Under the pieces are notes generated by a model, which saw only the letters and a program-made list of their open reading frames with translations, did no database searches and was not told the origin of the DNA. The translations under genes were made by a program, and so were the position numbers. A DNA stretch of 52,702 nt from Chloroflexota bacterium (GTDB taxonomy: Bacteria > Chloroflexota > Anaerolineae > J036 > Brachytrichaceae): assembly GCA_025354985.1 (NCBI GenBank), contig JANXLU010000084.1, positions 1 to 52,702 of the forward strand, read 5' to 3'. Below, piece after piece: positions 7,890-15,721 of the stretch. Numbering within the stretch: position 1 is the first letter of the stretch; each line of letters starts with the position of its first letter.

Positions 7890-8975
7890 ATGGAAACTTC
7901 ACAAATTACCGAACACAAGCCCATGTTTGAGGCCATGTTGGCCCGCAAGCTGGATAGGTTTTATCCCGAGGCGGAACTTTATGTCAAGGCCAAGGTGGCC
8001 GCCGAGATCAACTGGCTAAAGATCGAGCGTAATGCGGTGATCCTGGGTCACAATTACATGGAGGCCGCGCTGTTCCAAACCATCCCGGATATTGTCGGGG
8101 ACAGCCTGGAACTAAGCCGTCGTGCCGCTAAAACCGAAAAGGACATCATCGTGTTTTGCGGCGTGCGCTTTATGGCGGAGACTGCGAAGATCCTAAACCC
8201 ATCCAAGACCGTGCTGATCCCCGCCCGCAAGGCGGGGTGTTCACTCGCCGAAAGCATCACCGCGGCTGACGTGCGCGCACTCAAAGCCATGTATCCCGGT
8301 GTGCCGGTGGTGACGTATATCAACACCTACGCAGATGTCAAGGCGGAGACTGACATATGCTGTACAAGTGGCAACGCGGTTGAGGTCGTAAAGAGCCTCA
8401 ATAGTGAGCGGATTATTTTCCTTCCGGATCAGTATCTGGCGGCAAACATCGCACGCGAAACCGGTAGGAAGATCATTTTCCCAAGCAAGACGCCTGTGAG
8501 CGCCGAAAAGCAGGCCGAAAATCCCAACATGGACTGGCAGTTCCTGGGTTGGCGCGGCGCATGCGAGGTACACGAGCGATTCACGGTGCAGGATATCAAG
8601 AACGTCCGGGCGGACTGGCCGGATGTTGTGGTGCTCGCCCATCCGGAGTGCCCACCGGATGTGGTGGAGGCCAGCGACTATAGCGGCAGTACCACCCAAA
8701 TGATCAAATATGTCGAGCAAACCAAGGCCCCGCGCTACCTGCTGCTGACCGAATGCAGCATGGGCGATAACGTGGCCGCGGCAAACCCAGAAAAAGAAAT
8801 GCTCCGTTTGTGCTCCATTCGCTGCCCGCATATGGCCGAGATCACGCTGGAAGACACGTTGGCCGCGCTCCAGAAGACCCAGTTTGTAATCACGGTGCCG
8901 GAGGAAATTCGCGCCCGGGCCTTTAACGCAGTGGATCGGATGATCAAGATCGGCGGGCTGGGCAAACGAGACTAA
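7890..8975 (+). CDS. nadA: Quinolinate synthase A
   Basis: Condenses iminoaspartate with dihydroxyacetone phosphate to form quinolinate, using a [4Fe-4S] cluster. The 361-residue protein carries GHNYMEAALFQTIPDIVGDSLELSR, and the three cluster cysteines appear to be those in KAGCSLAES, LTECSMGDN or RGACEVH, and SIRCPHM, which match conserved family positions. NAVILGHNY and CGVRFMAETAKILNPSKTVLIP are typical. The Shine-Dalgarno site is weak (GGAA before the ATG). nadB begins one base after its stop, so the two partner enzymes are tightly coupled. Confidence 0.96.
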   Translation: METSQITEHKPMFEAMLARKLDRFYPEAELYVKAKVAAEINWLKIERNAVILGHNYMEAALFQTIPDIVGDSLELSRRAAKTEKDIIVFCGVRFMAETAKILNPSKTVLIPARKAGCSLAESITAADVRALKAMYPGVPVVTYINTYADVKAETDICCTSGNAVEVVKSLNSERIIFLPDQYLAANIARETGRKIIFPSKTPVSAEKQAENPNMDWQFLGWRGACEVHERFTVQDIKNVRADWPDVVVLAHPECPPDVVEASDYSGSTTQMIKYVEQTKAPRYLLLTECSMGDNVAAANPEKEMLRLCSIRCPHMAEITLEDTLAALQKTQFVITVPEEIRARAFNAVDRMIKIGGLGKRD

Positions 8976-8976
8976 T

Positions 8977-10545
8977 ATGCCAGATTATATTGATACAGAC
9001 ATCCTAATTATCGGCTCGGGAATAGGCGGAGGCACCGCCGCCCTGCGGTTGGCGCAGGCTGGTTTGCGCGTAACTGTGCTAACGCGTGCAAAAGATCCGC
9101 ACAACACTAATACGGCCTGGGCCCAAGGTGGCATCATCTACAAGGGTCACGATGACAGACCCGAGCTGCTGCAAACTGACATTCAAAACGCTGGTGCGCA
9201 CATCTGCAATCCGGAAGCGGTCAAGATACTAAGCGAAGAGGGCCCGATCGATGTCAAGCGCATTTTGATAGATGAACTCAAGGTTCCTTTTGACGTGCAC
9301 GATGGCGAGGTTTCTCTCGCGCTTGAGGGTGGCCACGGGATGGCCCGGATAATTCATGCGGCGGATGCCACTGGTGCCGCGATCGAAACTTCACTGATTG
9401 AGGCACTCAGACGCGAGCCCAACGTCACCCTGCTTCCGGGATACACGGCGGTTGACCTCATTACCCCGGGGCATCACAGCACGAATTGGCAATCCAAGTA
9501 TGCTCCCCAAACCTGTTTGGGAGCGTATGCCCTTGAGATCGCGACAGGAGAGGTCAAACGTTTTTTTGCGCGGCGCACGATTCTCGCCACGGGCGGTCTT
9601 GGTCAAATCTTTCTTTACACGACCAATCCGGTCGGGTCGCGCGGCGATGGCCTGGCCATGGCTTACCGCGCCGGCGCTCGCGTAATGAACTGTGAATATG
9701 TGCAGTTTCATCCAACCTCCTTTGTCAAACAGGGCGCTCCAAGATTTCTGATTACCGAGGCGGTTCGGGGCGATGGTGGGCGGCTGTGTCACGCGGATGG
9801 CGTGCCGTTTATGCATAAGTATGACGCGCACTGGAAGGACCTGGCCCCGCGAGACTTTGTCAGCCGGAGCATCTATTCCGAAATGCTTGATCATTCCGTA
9901 CCCAACGTTTATCTGGACTTCCGCAGCTACATCAGCCCGCAGCGCATTCAAGAACACTTTCCAAATATATTCAAGGCATGCATGCAATTTGGCGTCGATG
10001 CCACCAAGGATTTGGTCCCGGTGGCGCCCGCGGCGCATTATTTCTGTGGCGGAGTTTGGGTGGATGACCATGGCTGCACCACGATCGACCGGTTGTATGC
10101 AGTGGGCGAGGTCAGCTGCACCGGGCTTCATGGCGGCAACCGACTTGCCAGCACCAGCCTGCTTGAGGGCCTCGTTTGGGGCGTGCGCGCGGCCAAGCAT
10201 GTGGTCATGCACTTGCATGCCGACCCACCCATCGCGGTGGATGAGTATCCGGCCTGGCAGCAAACGGGCGACGAACAACCCGATCCTGCGCTGATTGCCC
10301 AGGACCTGAGCGTTATCCAAAACATGATGTGGAACTACGTTGGGCTTGTGCGCAACCGCCACCGCTTGTCCCGCGCACTCAGTGAGCTTCGTCACTTGGA
10401 GAGCGAAATCGAGCGGTTTTACCGAGTCGCCCGGATTTCCGACGAACTGATTGGCCTGCGCAACGCCGTCCGCAGCGCGGTCATCGTGGCCCAAGCCGCA
10501 TGGGAAAACAAGCAAAGCATCGGCTGCCACTATCGCGAGAATTGA
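8977..10545 (+). CDS. nadB: L-aspartate oxidase
   Basis: FAD enzyme that oxidises L-aspartate to iminoaspartate, the substrate of NadA. It has an N-terminal dinucleotide fold (ILIIGSGIGGGTAALRLAQAG), the TNTAWAQGGI segment, a FAD contact TGGLGQIF, the succinate dehydrogenase-like HPTSF and EAVRGDGGRL motifs, and a C-terminal HGGNRLASTSLLEGLVWG. At 522 residues it is close to the usual size. It starts 1 nt after nadA. A long open frame on the opposite strand (9391-10530) is a shadow of its codon bias. Confidence 0.96.
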   Translation: MPDYIDTDILIIGSGIGGGTAALRLAQAGLRVTVLTRAKDPHNTNTAWAQGGIIYKGHDDRPELLQTDIQNAGAHICNPEAVKILSEEGPIDVKRILIDELKVPFDVHDGEVSLALEGGHGMARIIHAADATGAAIETSLIEALRREPNVTLLPGYTAVDLITPGHHSTNWQSKYAPQTCLGAYALEIATGEVKRFFARRTILATGGLGQIFLYTTNPVGSRGDGLAMAYRAGARVMNCEYVQFHPTSFVKQGAPRFLITEAVRGDGGRLCHADGVPFMHKYDAHWKDLAPRDFVSRSIYSEMLDHSVPNVYLDFRSYISPQRIQEHFPNIFKACMQFGVDATKDLVPVAPAAHYFCGGVWVDDHGCTTIDRLYAVGEVSCTGLHGGNRLASTSLLEGLVWGVRAAKHVVMHLHADPPIAVDEYPAWQQTGDEQPDPALIAQDLSVIQNMMWNYVGLVRNRHRLSRALSELRHLESEIERFYRVARISDELIGLRNAVRSAVIVAQAAWENKQSIGCHYREN

Positions 10546-10682
10546 CCATTACCGTGATACCACGGCCTCTGTCATTCCGGGGAACGCAGGGCCTGCTACA
10601 TCGTTCCAGGGTCCCTCCAGCTCCGCGAAGCGACCGCCGACATCACCTGCTCCAGCAGGAGAACGGTGCCATTCTGCAATCC

Positions 10683-10704
10683 AAAAACGCCGCGCTTAAC
10701 GGCG
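10683..10704 (-). terminator. Intrinsic terminator of the hydroxyacid dehydrogenase gene
   Basis: Read on the minus strand: CGCCG, 7-nt loop, CGGCG, then TTTTT. It lies 19 nt after the stop of the minus-strand gene, between that gene and nadB, which converge. The 5-bp stem is short. Confidence 0.55.
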
Positions 10705-10722
10705 GCGACGCACCGTGTCCCG

Positions 10723-11709
10723 TCATCCCGCCTTCGGCGTGTTCACTGGCGTCTTCGGCTTACCCTGCCGCGCCCATGCCACAATGTTCTCAGCCGACTT
10801 CACCCGCATGTCCCGAATCCCCTGCTCCGAGTAATAGGCGGTGTGCGGGGTTGCATGCACGCGCGGATGTCGCATTAACGCGCCCAACACCGGATGATCC
10901 ATCGGCGGCGGCTCGATGCTAAGCACATCCAGACAGGCGCCGCGCAAGCGCTCATGATTCAACGCATCCAGCAACGCAGCTTCATCCACCAGTCCACCAC
11001 GGGCCGTATTGATCAGACAAGCGGTTGGTTTCATCAGTGCCAATGTGTCATTATTAATAATGTGATTGGTCTCGGCGGTGTGCGGCGCATGCAGAGTGAT
11101 GTAATCACTCTCCTTAAGCAGCGTGTCCAGCGAAACAGACGTGGCGTCCACAAATCCAAATTCCCATGATGGAATATGCGGGTCATAAGCGATCACCCGT
11201 AGCCCAAAGCCGTTTAGCTTGCGAGCAGCAGTCTTGCCAATTCTGCCCAGACCGATAATTCCCACCGTCTGCCCCAGCAATCGCACGGTTGGGCGGATGA
11301 CACCCGCGTTCCAAATTCCATTGCGCATATCCATGCTGGTTGTAGCAAACCCGCGAGCCTGGACAAGAAGCATCATGACCGCGTGGTTCGAGACCTCATC
11401 CATCCCATAGTCGGGCGTATTGCTCACCCATATCCCGCACGCACTGGCCGCCTGAATGTCAATTTTGTCAAAGCCAACTCCGATCACGCTAATCATCTTC
11501 AGCATGGGCAGACCGGCCAATTGCATCGCGCTCATGGGTTGATGCGCTCCCATTAAGATCACGTCAGCCCGCTTCAGTGTGCGAACAGCCTCTGGTGAAT
11601 CAAGACCGTTCGTGGTGAGCATTTCCACGTCCAAGTGATTGTCGGCAAACGTCTGTGTTTGAAATCCGAGGTCGGCAAGGGAATCATGGGCATATACAAC
11701 TGTTAACAT
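10723..11709 (-). CDS. D-isomer-specific 2-hydroxyacid dehydrogenase family protein
   Basis: NAD-dependent reductase or dehydrogenase of a 2-oxo/2-hydroxy acid, or a CtBP-like relative. It shows the NAD-binding GQTVGIIGLGRIGKTAARKLNGFG, the catalytic Arg in INTARGGLVDEAALLDAL, the Glu in SIEPPP, and His in ATPHTAYYSEQG. The ATG at 11709 is chosen because AGGCGG sits just upstream and the product starts with a normal beta strand (MLTVVYAHDS), giving 328 residues. It is divergent from the Mrp gene. Exact substrate is unknown. Confidence 0.88.
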   Translation of the reverse strand: MLTVVYAHDSLADLGFQTQTFADNHLDVEMLTTNGLDSPEAVRTLKRADVILMGAHQPMSAMQLAGLPMLKMISVIGVGFDKIDIQAASACGIWVSNTPDYGMDEVSNHAVMMLLVQARGFATTSMDMRNGIWNAGVIRPTVRLLGQTVGIIGLGRIGKTAARKLNGFGLRVIAYDPHIPSWEFGFVDATSVSLDTLLKESDYITLHAPHTAETNHIINNDTLALMKPTACLINTARGGLVDEAALLDALNHERLRGACLDVLSIEPPPMDHPVLGALMRHPRVHATPHTAYYSEQGIRDMRVKSAENIVAWARQGKPKTPVNTPKAG

Positions 11710-11762
11710 GCCGCCTATTGAATCATGACTTGGCCCCAACCCCAACGCATAGTCATTCCCCG

Positions 11763-11768
11763 TACAAT
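11763..11768 (+). promoter_or_regulatory. Candidate -10 box of the Mrp gene
   Basis: TACAAT ends 14 nt before the ATG at 11783, predicting a leader of 7-8 nt. No -35 recognised. Confidence 0.4.
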
Positions 11769-11782
11769 TGCCCCACGTTACT

Positions 11783-12898
11783 ATGATTACGGAACAACAA
11801 GTGATGACCGCGTTGGGGCGTGTGCAAGAGCCCGAGCTTCACAAAGACCTTGTGACGCTCAACATGATCAAGGATCTCAAAATTAGCGGCGCGGGTGATC
11901 TCGCGTTTGCAATAGAGCTAACGACACCGGCGTGTCCGTTGAAGGATGTGATGGAGGCGGATGTGCGCGCCGAGCTCGGCGCGCTCCAGGGTGTGGGCAA
12001 AATAACGCTTTCATGGACGTCCAACACAGCGGCAAATGCGCGGATGCGCGCAGTGATAAGCACGCCCTATAAAAATATCATCGCCGTTGCCAGCGGCAAG
12101 GGCGGCGTGGGCAAGAGTACCGTCAGCGCAAACCTGGCGATTGCCCTGGCCAACACCGGCGCTAAGGTCGGCTTGCTTGACAATGACGTCTATGGTCCAA
12201 ACATCCCGATGATGATGGGCCTGCCCACCGCCCAGAGCACACCCGATGGTCGCCAATCCATCCCAAGTTGCGAACAGCGCAACGGCAAGCTGATCCCGAT
12301 GGAAAAATATGGCATCAAAGTCTTTAGCATCGGGATGATCTACCCACCCGAAAACGCGCTGGTTTGGCGTGGCCCGATGTTGCACAGCGCGATTCGCCAG
12401 TTTCTGGTGGATGTCGAATGGGGCGATCTGGACTATCTAATCGTCGACATGCCACCCGGCACCGGTGACAGTCAACTTTCCCTGGCCCAGACCGCGCAAG
12501 GCGCCATGGGCGTCATCGTCACCACGCCACAGCTGGTCAGCATGAGCGACGCACTCAAGGGTCTGGCGGCGTTTGAACAGATGAAAATCCCGGTGCTTGG
12601 CGTGATAGAAAATATGGGTCCCTATATAGACGCGCGCACTGGTCAGAAGGTTGCCTTGTTTGGCGAAGGTGGCGGCGAGAAGCTGGCCGCCATGAAAAAG
12701 GTGCCGTACCTGGGGTCTATACCGCTTGATCCTGCGATCCGCATTGGTGGAGATAGCGGCCGGCCATTGGTCGTCGTCGATCCAAGCGGAGAGATCGCCC
12801 AGCGGTTCGCCACACTCGCCCGTGCCGTTGCCGCCCGTGTCAGCGTCATCAATTTTTCAAGCGCCAACAACCCGATTCCAATTACGATTTCGGAATAG
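11783..12898 (+). CDS. mrp: Mrp/ApbC-type P-loop ATPase, iron-sulfur carrier family
   Basis: Family members carry and deliver iron-sulfur clusters in the cytoplasm. Residues about 1-85 form a MIP18/DUF59 domain (RVQEPELHKDLVTLNMIKD, TTPACPLKD), followed by the ATPase with the deviant Walker A motif SGKGGVGKST, the DNDVYGPN switch, and IVDMPPGTGD. Oddly, the loop that usually holds the CXXC cluster-binding pair reads ENMGPYIDARTGQKVALFG and has no cysteine, so cluster binding must differ or be absent; I recall cysteine-less variants in other phyla. The start is taken as ATG 11783 (371 residues). A DHFR-fold gene follows after 18 nt. Confidence 0.92.
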   Translation: MITEQQVMTALGRVQEPELHKDLVTLNMIKDLKISGAGDLAFAIELTTPACPLKDVMEADVRAELGALQGVGKITLSWTSNTAANARMRAVISTPYKNIIAVASGKGGVGKSTVSANLAIALANTGAKVGLLDNDVYGPNIPMMMGLPTAQSTPDGRQSIPSCEQRNGKLIPMEKYGIKVFSIGMIYPPENALVWRGPMLHSAIRQFLVDVEWGDLDYLIVDMPPGTGDSQLSLAQTAQGAMGVIVTTPQLVSMSDALKGLAAFEQMKIPVLGVIENMGPYIDARTGQKVALFGEGGGEKLAAMKKVPYLGSIPLDPAIRIGGDSGRPLVVVDPSGEIAQRFATLARAVAARVSVINFSSANNPIPITISE

Positions 12899-12916
12899 GT
12901 TATTCAGGGAGGCCAA

Positions 12917-13483
12917 ATGGGGAAACTAAGCCTATATATGATCACTAGTCTCGACGGGTTTGTCGCGGACTCGGACGGTCAACTAAACGATTACGAACCG
13001 ACCGATGAAGAACACTCGTTTGCCAATGAATTATTTGACTCAATGTACGGCGTGCTCTTCGGTCGAAAAACGTATCAAGCGTTTTCCGATTTTTGGGATT
13101 CACCAATGGCGATCGAACCAGGAAGCGCGACTGTGCAGATCGAATTCGCGCGGATTTTTGCACGGCTAAAACGGGTGGTTGTTTCGCGCACCTTGAGCCA
13201 TGTCGATGCGAACGCCCGGCTGATTAAGTCTGATTTGGCCAAGGAAGTGCGTCAACTGAAGTCATCGAGCGGCAAAGACTATGTGCTTGTGTGTGGTGCC
13301 GAGTTACTCGCCACGCTTATAAACGAACGACTGGTTGATGAAACGTTGATAATGGTTCGACCGATTGTCATGGGTCGAGGCACTTCACTTTTTGGCGCGC
13401 TTTCCAGCTCCCTACAATTGCAGTTGCTGCATACGCGGACGTTCCAATCTGGTGTCGTGTTGCACCACTACGCTGTCATTTAA
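12917..13483 (+). CDS. Dihydrofolate reductase / RibD C-terminal-fold reductase
   Basis: NADPH-dependent reductase fold of unknown substrate. The N-terminus KLSLYMITSLDGFVADSDGQLN is the signature of the RibD-C/YyaP-like family, and GVLFGRKTYQAFSDFW follows as expected. The C-terminal half has VCGAELLATLINERLVDE and PIVMGRGTSLF, matching the cofactor-binding edge. 188 residues is a normal size. A clear GGGAGG site precedes the ATG by 5 nt. It lies 18 nt downstream of the Mrp gene and is probably in the same transcript. It is not expected to be the essential folate enzyme. Confidence 0.85.
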   Translation: MGKLSLYMITSLDGFVADSDGQLNDYEPTDEEHSFANELFDSMYGVLFGRKTYQAFSDFWDSPMAIEPGSATVQIEFARIFARLKRVVVSRTLSHVDANARLIKSDLAKEVRQLKSSSGKDYVLVCGAELLATLINERLVDETLIMVRPIVMGRGTSLFGALSSSLQLQLLHTRTFQSGVVLHHYAVI

Positions 13484-13519
13484 CGCGCGATATGCAAACG
13501 CAGTGCCAGGCACCGCCTC

Positions 13520-13645
13520 ATGTTTGATCATCCGCGCGACAGTACAATGCACCCTGCAACCTCAAACGGCTTTCGGGTTGTGCGCCATGAAAATGAGCCA
13601 TTTGGGTACACGTTTCAGCTCTGGCCGCTGCCCTATTCAGCATAA
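13520..13645 (+). CDS. Possible small ORF, 41 codons
   Basis: Unrecognised. A frame from ATG 13520 (second in-frame ATG at 13547) encodes a product ending GYTFQLWPLPYSA. Its stop overlaps the -10-like CATAAT of the next gene. It has no clear ribosome site. It could be a decayed fragment or chance; the aromatic-rich, ordered-looking sequence is the only argument in favour. Confidence 0.2.
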   Translation: MFDHPRDSTMHPATSNGFRVVRHENEPFGYTFQLWPLPYSA

Positions 13646-13646
13646 T
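13641..13646 (+). promoter_or_regulatory. Candidate -10 box of the GGCT-like gene
   Basis: CATAAT ends 7 nt before the ATG at 13654, placing the predicted transcription start on the start codon. No Shine-Dalgarno site is present. Confidence 0.5.
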
Positions 13647-13653
13647 TGCACTC

Positions 13654-14097
13654 ATGAAAACCGTGTTCGTTTATGGCACCCTCCGAGCCGGCGGTGTTCG
13701 GGCAATCCCTAAACTCTTTCCCAGGGCCTTATTCATCGGCCTTGGCACGGTGCCGGGTCGGCTATATGACTTTGGTGCGTATCCTGGCTTTATCGCCGGC
13801 CCCGGTTCGCCAGTCATCGGCGAGGTGTACAACGTCGATCCCGCCGCGCTTTCGACCATGGATGACATCGAGCGAATTGCCGACCAAATGTATGTGCGAA
13901 CGCGCCACATAATCACAATGGCCACCGGTTCACAGCTCGAATGCTGGGCATATGAAGTAAACCCGGATAACTATCAGTTGCACGACCGCGACTTGATCAT
14001 ATCCGGCGATTGGATCGTCTATGCCGGCGCCAAAGGCGAGCTGCCACCCGAACACTGGCCGGATGAAGCGCCAATCAAATTTGGTGCATCTGGTTGA
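13654..14097 (+). CDS. Gamma-glutamylcyclotransferase-like (AIG2/GGCT fold) protein
   Basis: Fold that cyclises gamma-glutamyl groups to 5-oxoproline in characterised members; the substrate here is unknown. The diagnostic YGTLRAGG is at residues 8-15, followed by GLGTVPGRLYDFGAYPGF and PVIGEVYNVD, which line the active site in the family. LDDIE-like MDDIERIADQMYVRT then fits the consensus. 147 residues is normal. It has its own -10-like box and lies upstream of the RicT-like gene by 27 nt, so the two may be co-transcribed. Confidence 0.85.
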   Translation: MKTVFVYGTLRAGGVRAIPKLFPRALFIGLGTVPGRLYDFGAYPGFIAGPGSPVIGEVYNVDPAALSTMDDIERIADQMYVRTRHIITMATGSQLECWAYEVNPDNYQLHDRDLIISGDWIVYAGAKGELPPEHWPDEAPIKFGASG

Positions 14098-14124
14098 AAT
14101 GCAGAAATTACCGGCTTCGACGCA

Positions 14125-15657
14125 ATGTTAAAATCTTTCTCAGTGGACGAAAATATCGAAGAAGCAACCATCCCTGCCCCGGTAAAAGAGACCTCCATAT
14201 TTGACTCGCCGGACTGGACGGGCGTGCAACCGGCGACCGAGACGAATGACGAACACAAGTTTGCCGGGATTCGGTTCCAACGCGTTGGCAAGGTCTATCA
14301 CTACCGCGCCGAGGGATTTGATGATCTCAAGATCGGCGACTACGTTATTGTTGAGACTGTGCGCGGTCGGCAAATGGGTCAGGTTGCCACGACCAAACCA
14401 CCCAAGGACCGCAGCATGGGCTTTCGCCGGATTGAGCGCAAGGCCACTGGCCGCGATATGGCGATGCGCCACTACTACGAAAACAAGGAACTTGAGGCGA
14501 TGATCGCCGGGCGCGCCGAGGCGTCCGCGCTTAACCTGCCGATCAAGGTTGCCCGCGCAGAATATAGCTACGACGGCCAAACGCTTACCTTTCTGTATAG
14601 CACGATTGAAGACAACGACCAAGTTTATACCGAAGGTCTTCGTGAGGCACTTAGCCACCTTTATCAGGCCCGCATTGAGATACGTCAGATCGGCCCGCGC
14701 GAGGTCGCAAAGATAATCGGCGGTATGGGCGCATGTGGCATCGAGGAACGCTGTTGCTCCAAGTTCCTGACCGAATTCAGCCCAGTATCGATTAAACATG
14801 CCAAGGAACAGAACATTAGCCTCAACCCAAACGACATAACAGGGATGTGCGGTCGTCTGCGTTGTTGTCTGGTCTATGAGTATGAACAATACGTTGAGGC
14901 GCGCCGACATCTCCCAAAGCTCAAGAATGTAATTGGCACGCCGCAGGGCGAAGGCAAAGTGGTGGAGCTACTGGCCCTGCGAGACAGCGTGCGCGTAATG
15001 CTTGGCGGCGAGACTGAGGAACGCACTTTTGCTGTCTTTCACCGCGAACAGCTTGTGCCCCTGGAAGAATACCGACGTTTGCAGGAAAAGGCGGCCAGCG
15101 GCACGTGTGACCGACACGAGAGCGGCGGCTGTGACTGTGGCAAAGGCAAACCCGCACCGGCAGCCACGGTGCCTTCACCCAAGACCGAGTTGCCGCCACC
15201 TCCGCCGCGCGGCCGGGAACAAAAACCGCAGCAATCCCGACCTGCCCAACCCCGACCTGCGTCGCAGCGCCCGCTCCCGAAACCTGTCGAACCCGAAATT
15301 ACCTCAGATGGCATCGAAGTCGTAAACAGTGGTCTAACCACGCCCGTGGATGATCGTCGCCGGCGTGACGAACCGCGCCGAGAAGAGCGCCCTAGTCGCC
15401 GTGACGAGCGCCCGGCACGCCGGGATGACCGTCGTGGGACGGCCCCGCGGCGAGATGAACCGCGGCGCGGTCCAACCGGTGCGAGACCGCCACGCGCCGA
15501 ACGTCCGCTTGCAGAAGGTTCAGGAGCTGCACAATCCAACCCCGATAAAGATCGCAATGAGGATGTCTCCACCGGGGTTCAAACGCCCGAACCTACGCCA
15601 AATTCAACCGATACCGCGCCACGCGCAGTGCGGCGTCCCTTGCCAAGACGAAGGTAA
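14125..15657 (+). CDS. PSP1/RicT-like protein with a long charged tail
   Basis: In Bacillus the RicT (YaaT) relative works with RicA and RicF, binds iron-sulfur clusters and influences RNase Y and mRNA maturation. Here residues about 45-315 form the PSP1 core, with conserved cysteines at 204, 210, 211, 242, 247 and 248 (CGIEERCC, MCGRLRCC) and three more at 328, 336 and 338. Residues about 340-510 are an added disordered tail, first Pro-rich, then Arg/Asp/Glu-rich with repeated RRDE/RRDD units. The start is uncertain: ATG 14125, or GTG 14143, which has TAAAAT 8 nt upstream. rseP follows. Confidence 0.85.
   Translation: MLKSFSVDENIEEATIPAPVKETSIFDSPDWTGVQPATETNDEHKFAGIRFQRVGKVYHYRAEGFDDLKIGDYVIVETVRGRQMGQVATTKPPKDRSMGFRRIERKATGRDMAMRHYYENKELEAMIAGRAEASALNLPIKVARAEYSYDGQTLTFLYSTIEDNDQVYTEGLREALSHLYQARIEIRQIGPREVAKIIGGMGACGIEERCCSKFLTEFSPVSIKHAKEQNISLNPNDITGMCGRLRCCLVYEYEQYVEARRHLPKLKNVIGTPQGEGKVVELLALRDSVRVMLGGETEERTFAVFHREQLVPLEEYRRLQEKAASGTCDRHESGGCDCGKGKPAPAATVPSPKTELPPPPPRGREQKPQQSRPAQPRPASQRPLPKPVEPEITSDGIEVVNSGLTTPVDDRRRRDEPRREERPSRRDERPARRDDRRGTAPRRDEPRRGPTGARPPRAERPLAEGSGAAQSNPDKDRNEDVSTGVQTPEPTPNSTDTAPRAVRRPLPRRR
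14129..14134 (+). promoter_or_regulatory. Candidate -10 box of the RicT-like gene
   Basis: TAAAAT ends 8 nt before the in-frame GTG at 14143. If real, translation starts at 14143 and not at the ATG 14125 which the box overlaps. Confidence 0.35.
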
Positions 15658-15671
15658 CCCTATGTGAACGA

Positions 15672-15698
15672 CTTGGAATCCACTAATTTAATTCCAAG
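15672..15698 (+). promoter_or_regulatory. Inverted repeat upstream of rseP
   Basis: CTTGGAAT (15672-15679) and ATTCCAAG (15691-15698), perfectly complementary with an 11-nt A/T-rich spacer. It lies just upstream of the rseP -10 box, covering the -35 region, so it could be an operator. A terminator for the RicT-like gene is less likely, as there is no U tract. Confidence 0.4.
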
Positions 15699-15708
15699 AC
15701 CGGGCACG

Positions 15709-15714
15709 TAAAGT
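15709..15714 (+). promoter_or_regulatory. Candidate -10 box of rseP
   Basis: TAAAGT ends 7 nt before the ATG at 15722, consistent with a leaderless transcript. Confidence 0.45.
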
Positions 15715-15721
15715 GCAGCTT

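Noticed and set aside
9391-10530. Long open frame (379 codons) on the strand opposite nadB
   Set aside because: It is fully antisense to an intact nadB, has no ribosome site or recognisable motif, and is explained by the codon bias of nadB.
10558-10680. Possible REP-like repeat after nadB (CATTCCGGGGAACGC and nearby GC-rich palindromes such as CCTGC-tcca-GCAGG)
   Set aside because: Only one copy was found in the window, so a repeat family cannot be claimed.
14140-14910. 256-codon frame antisense to the RicT-like gene
   Set aside because: Opposite strand of a well-supported gene; no family motif.
15039-15572. Ser/Arg-rich frame antisense to the RicT tail
   Set aside because: Low-complexity mirror of the Arg/Asp-rich tail; no start signal.
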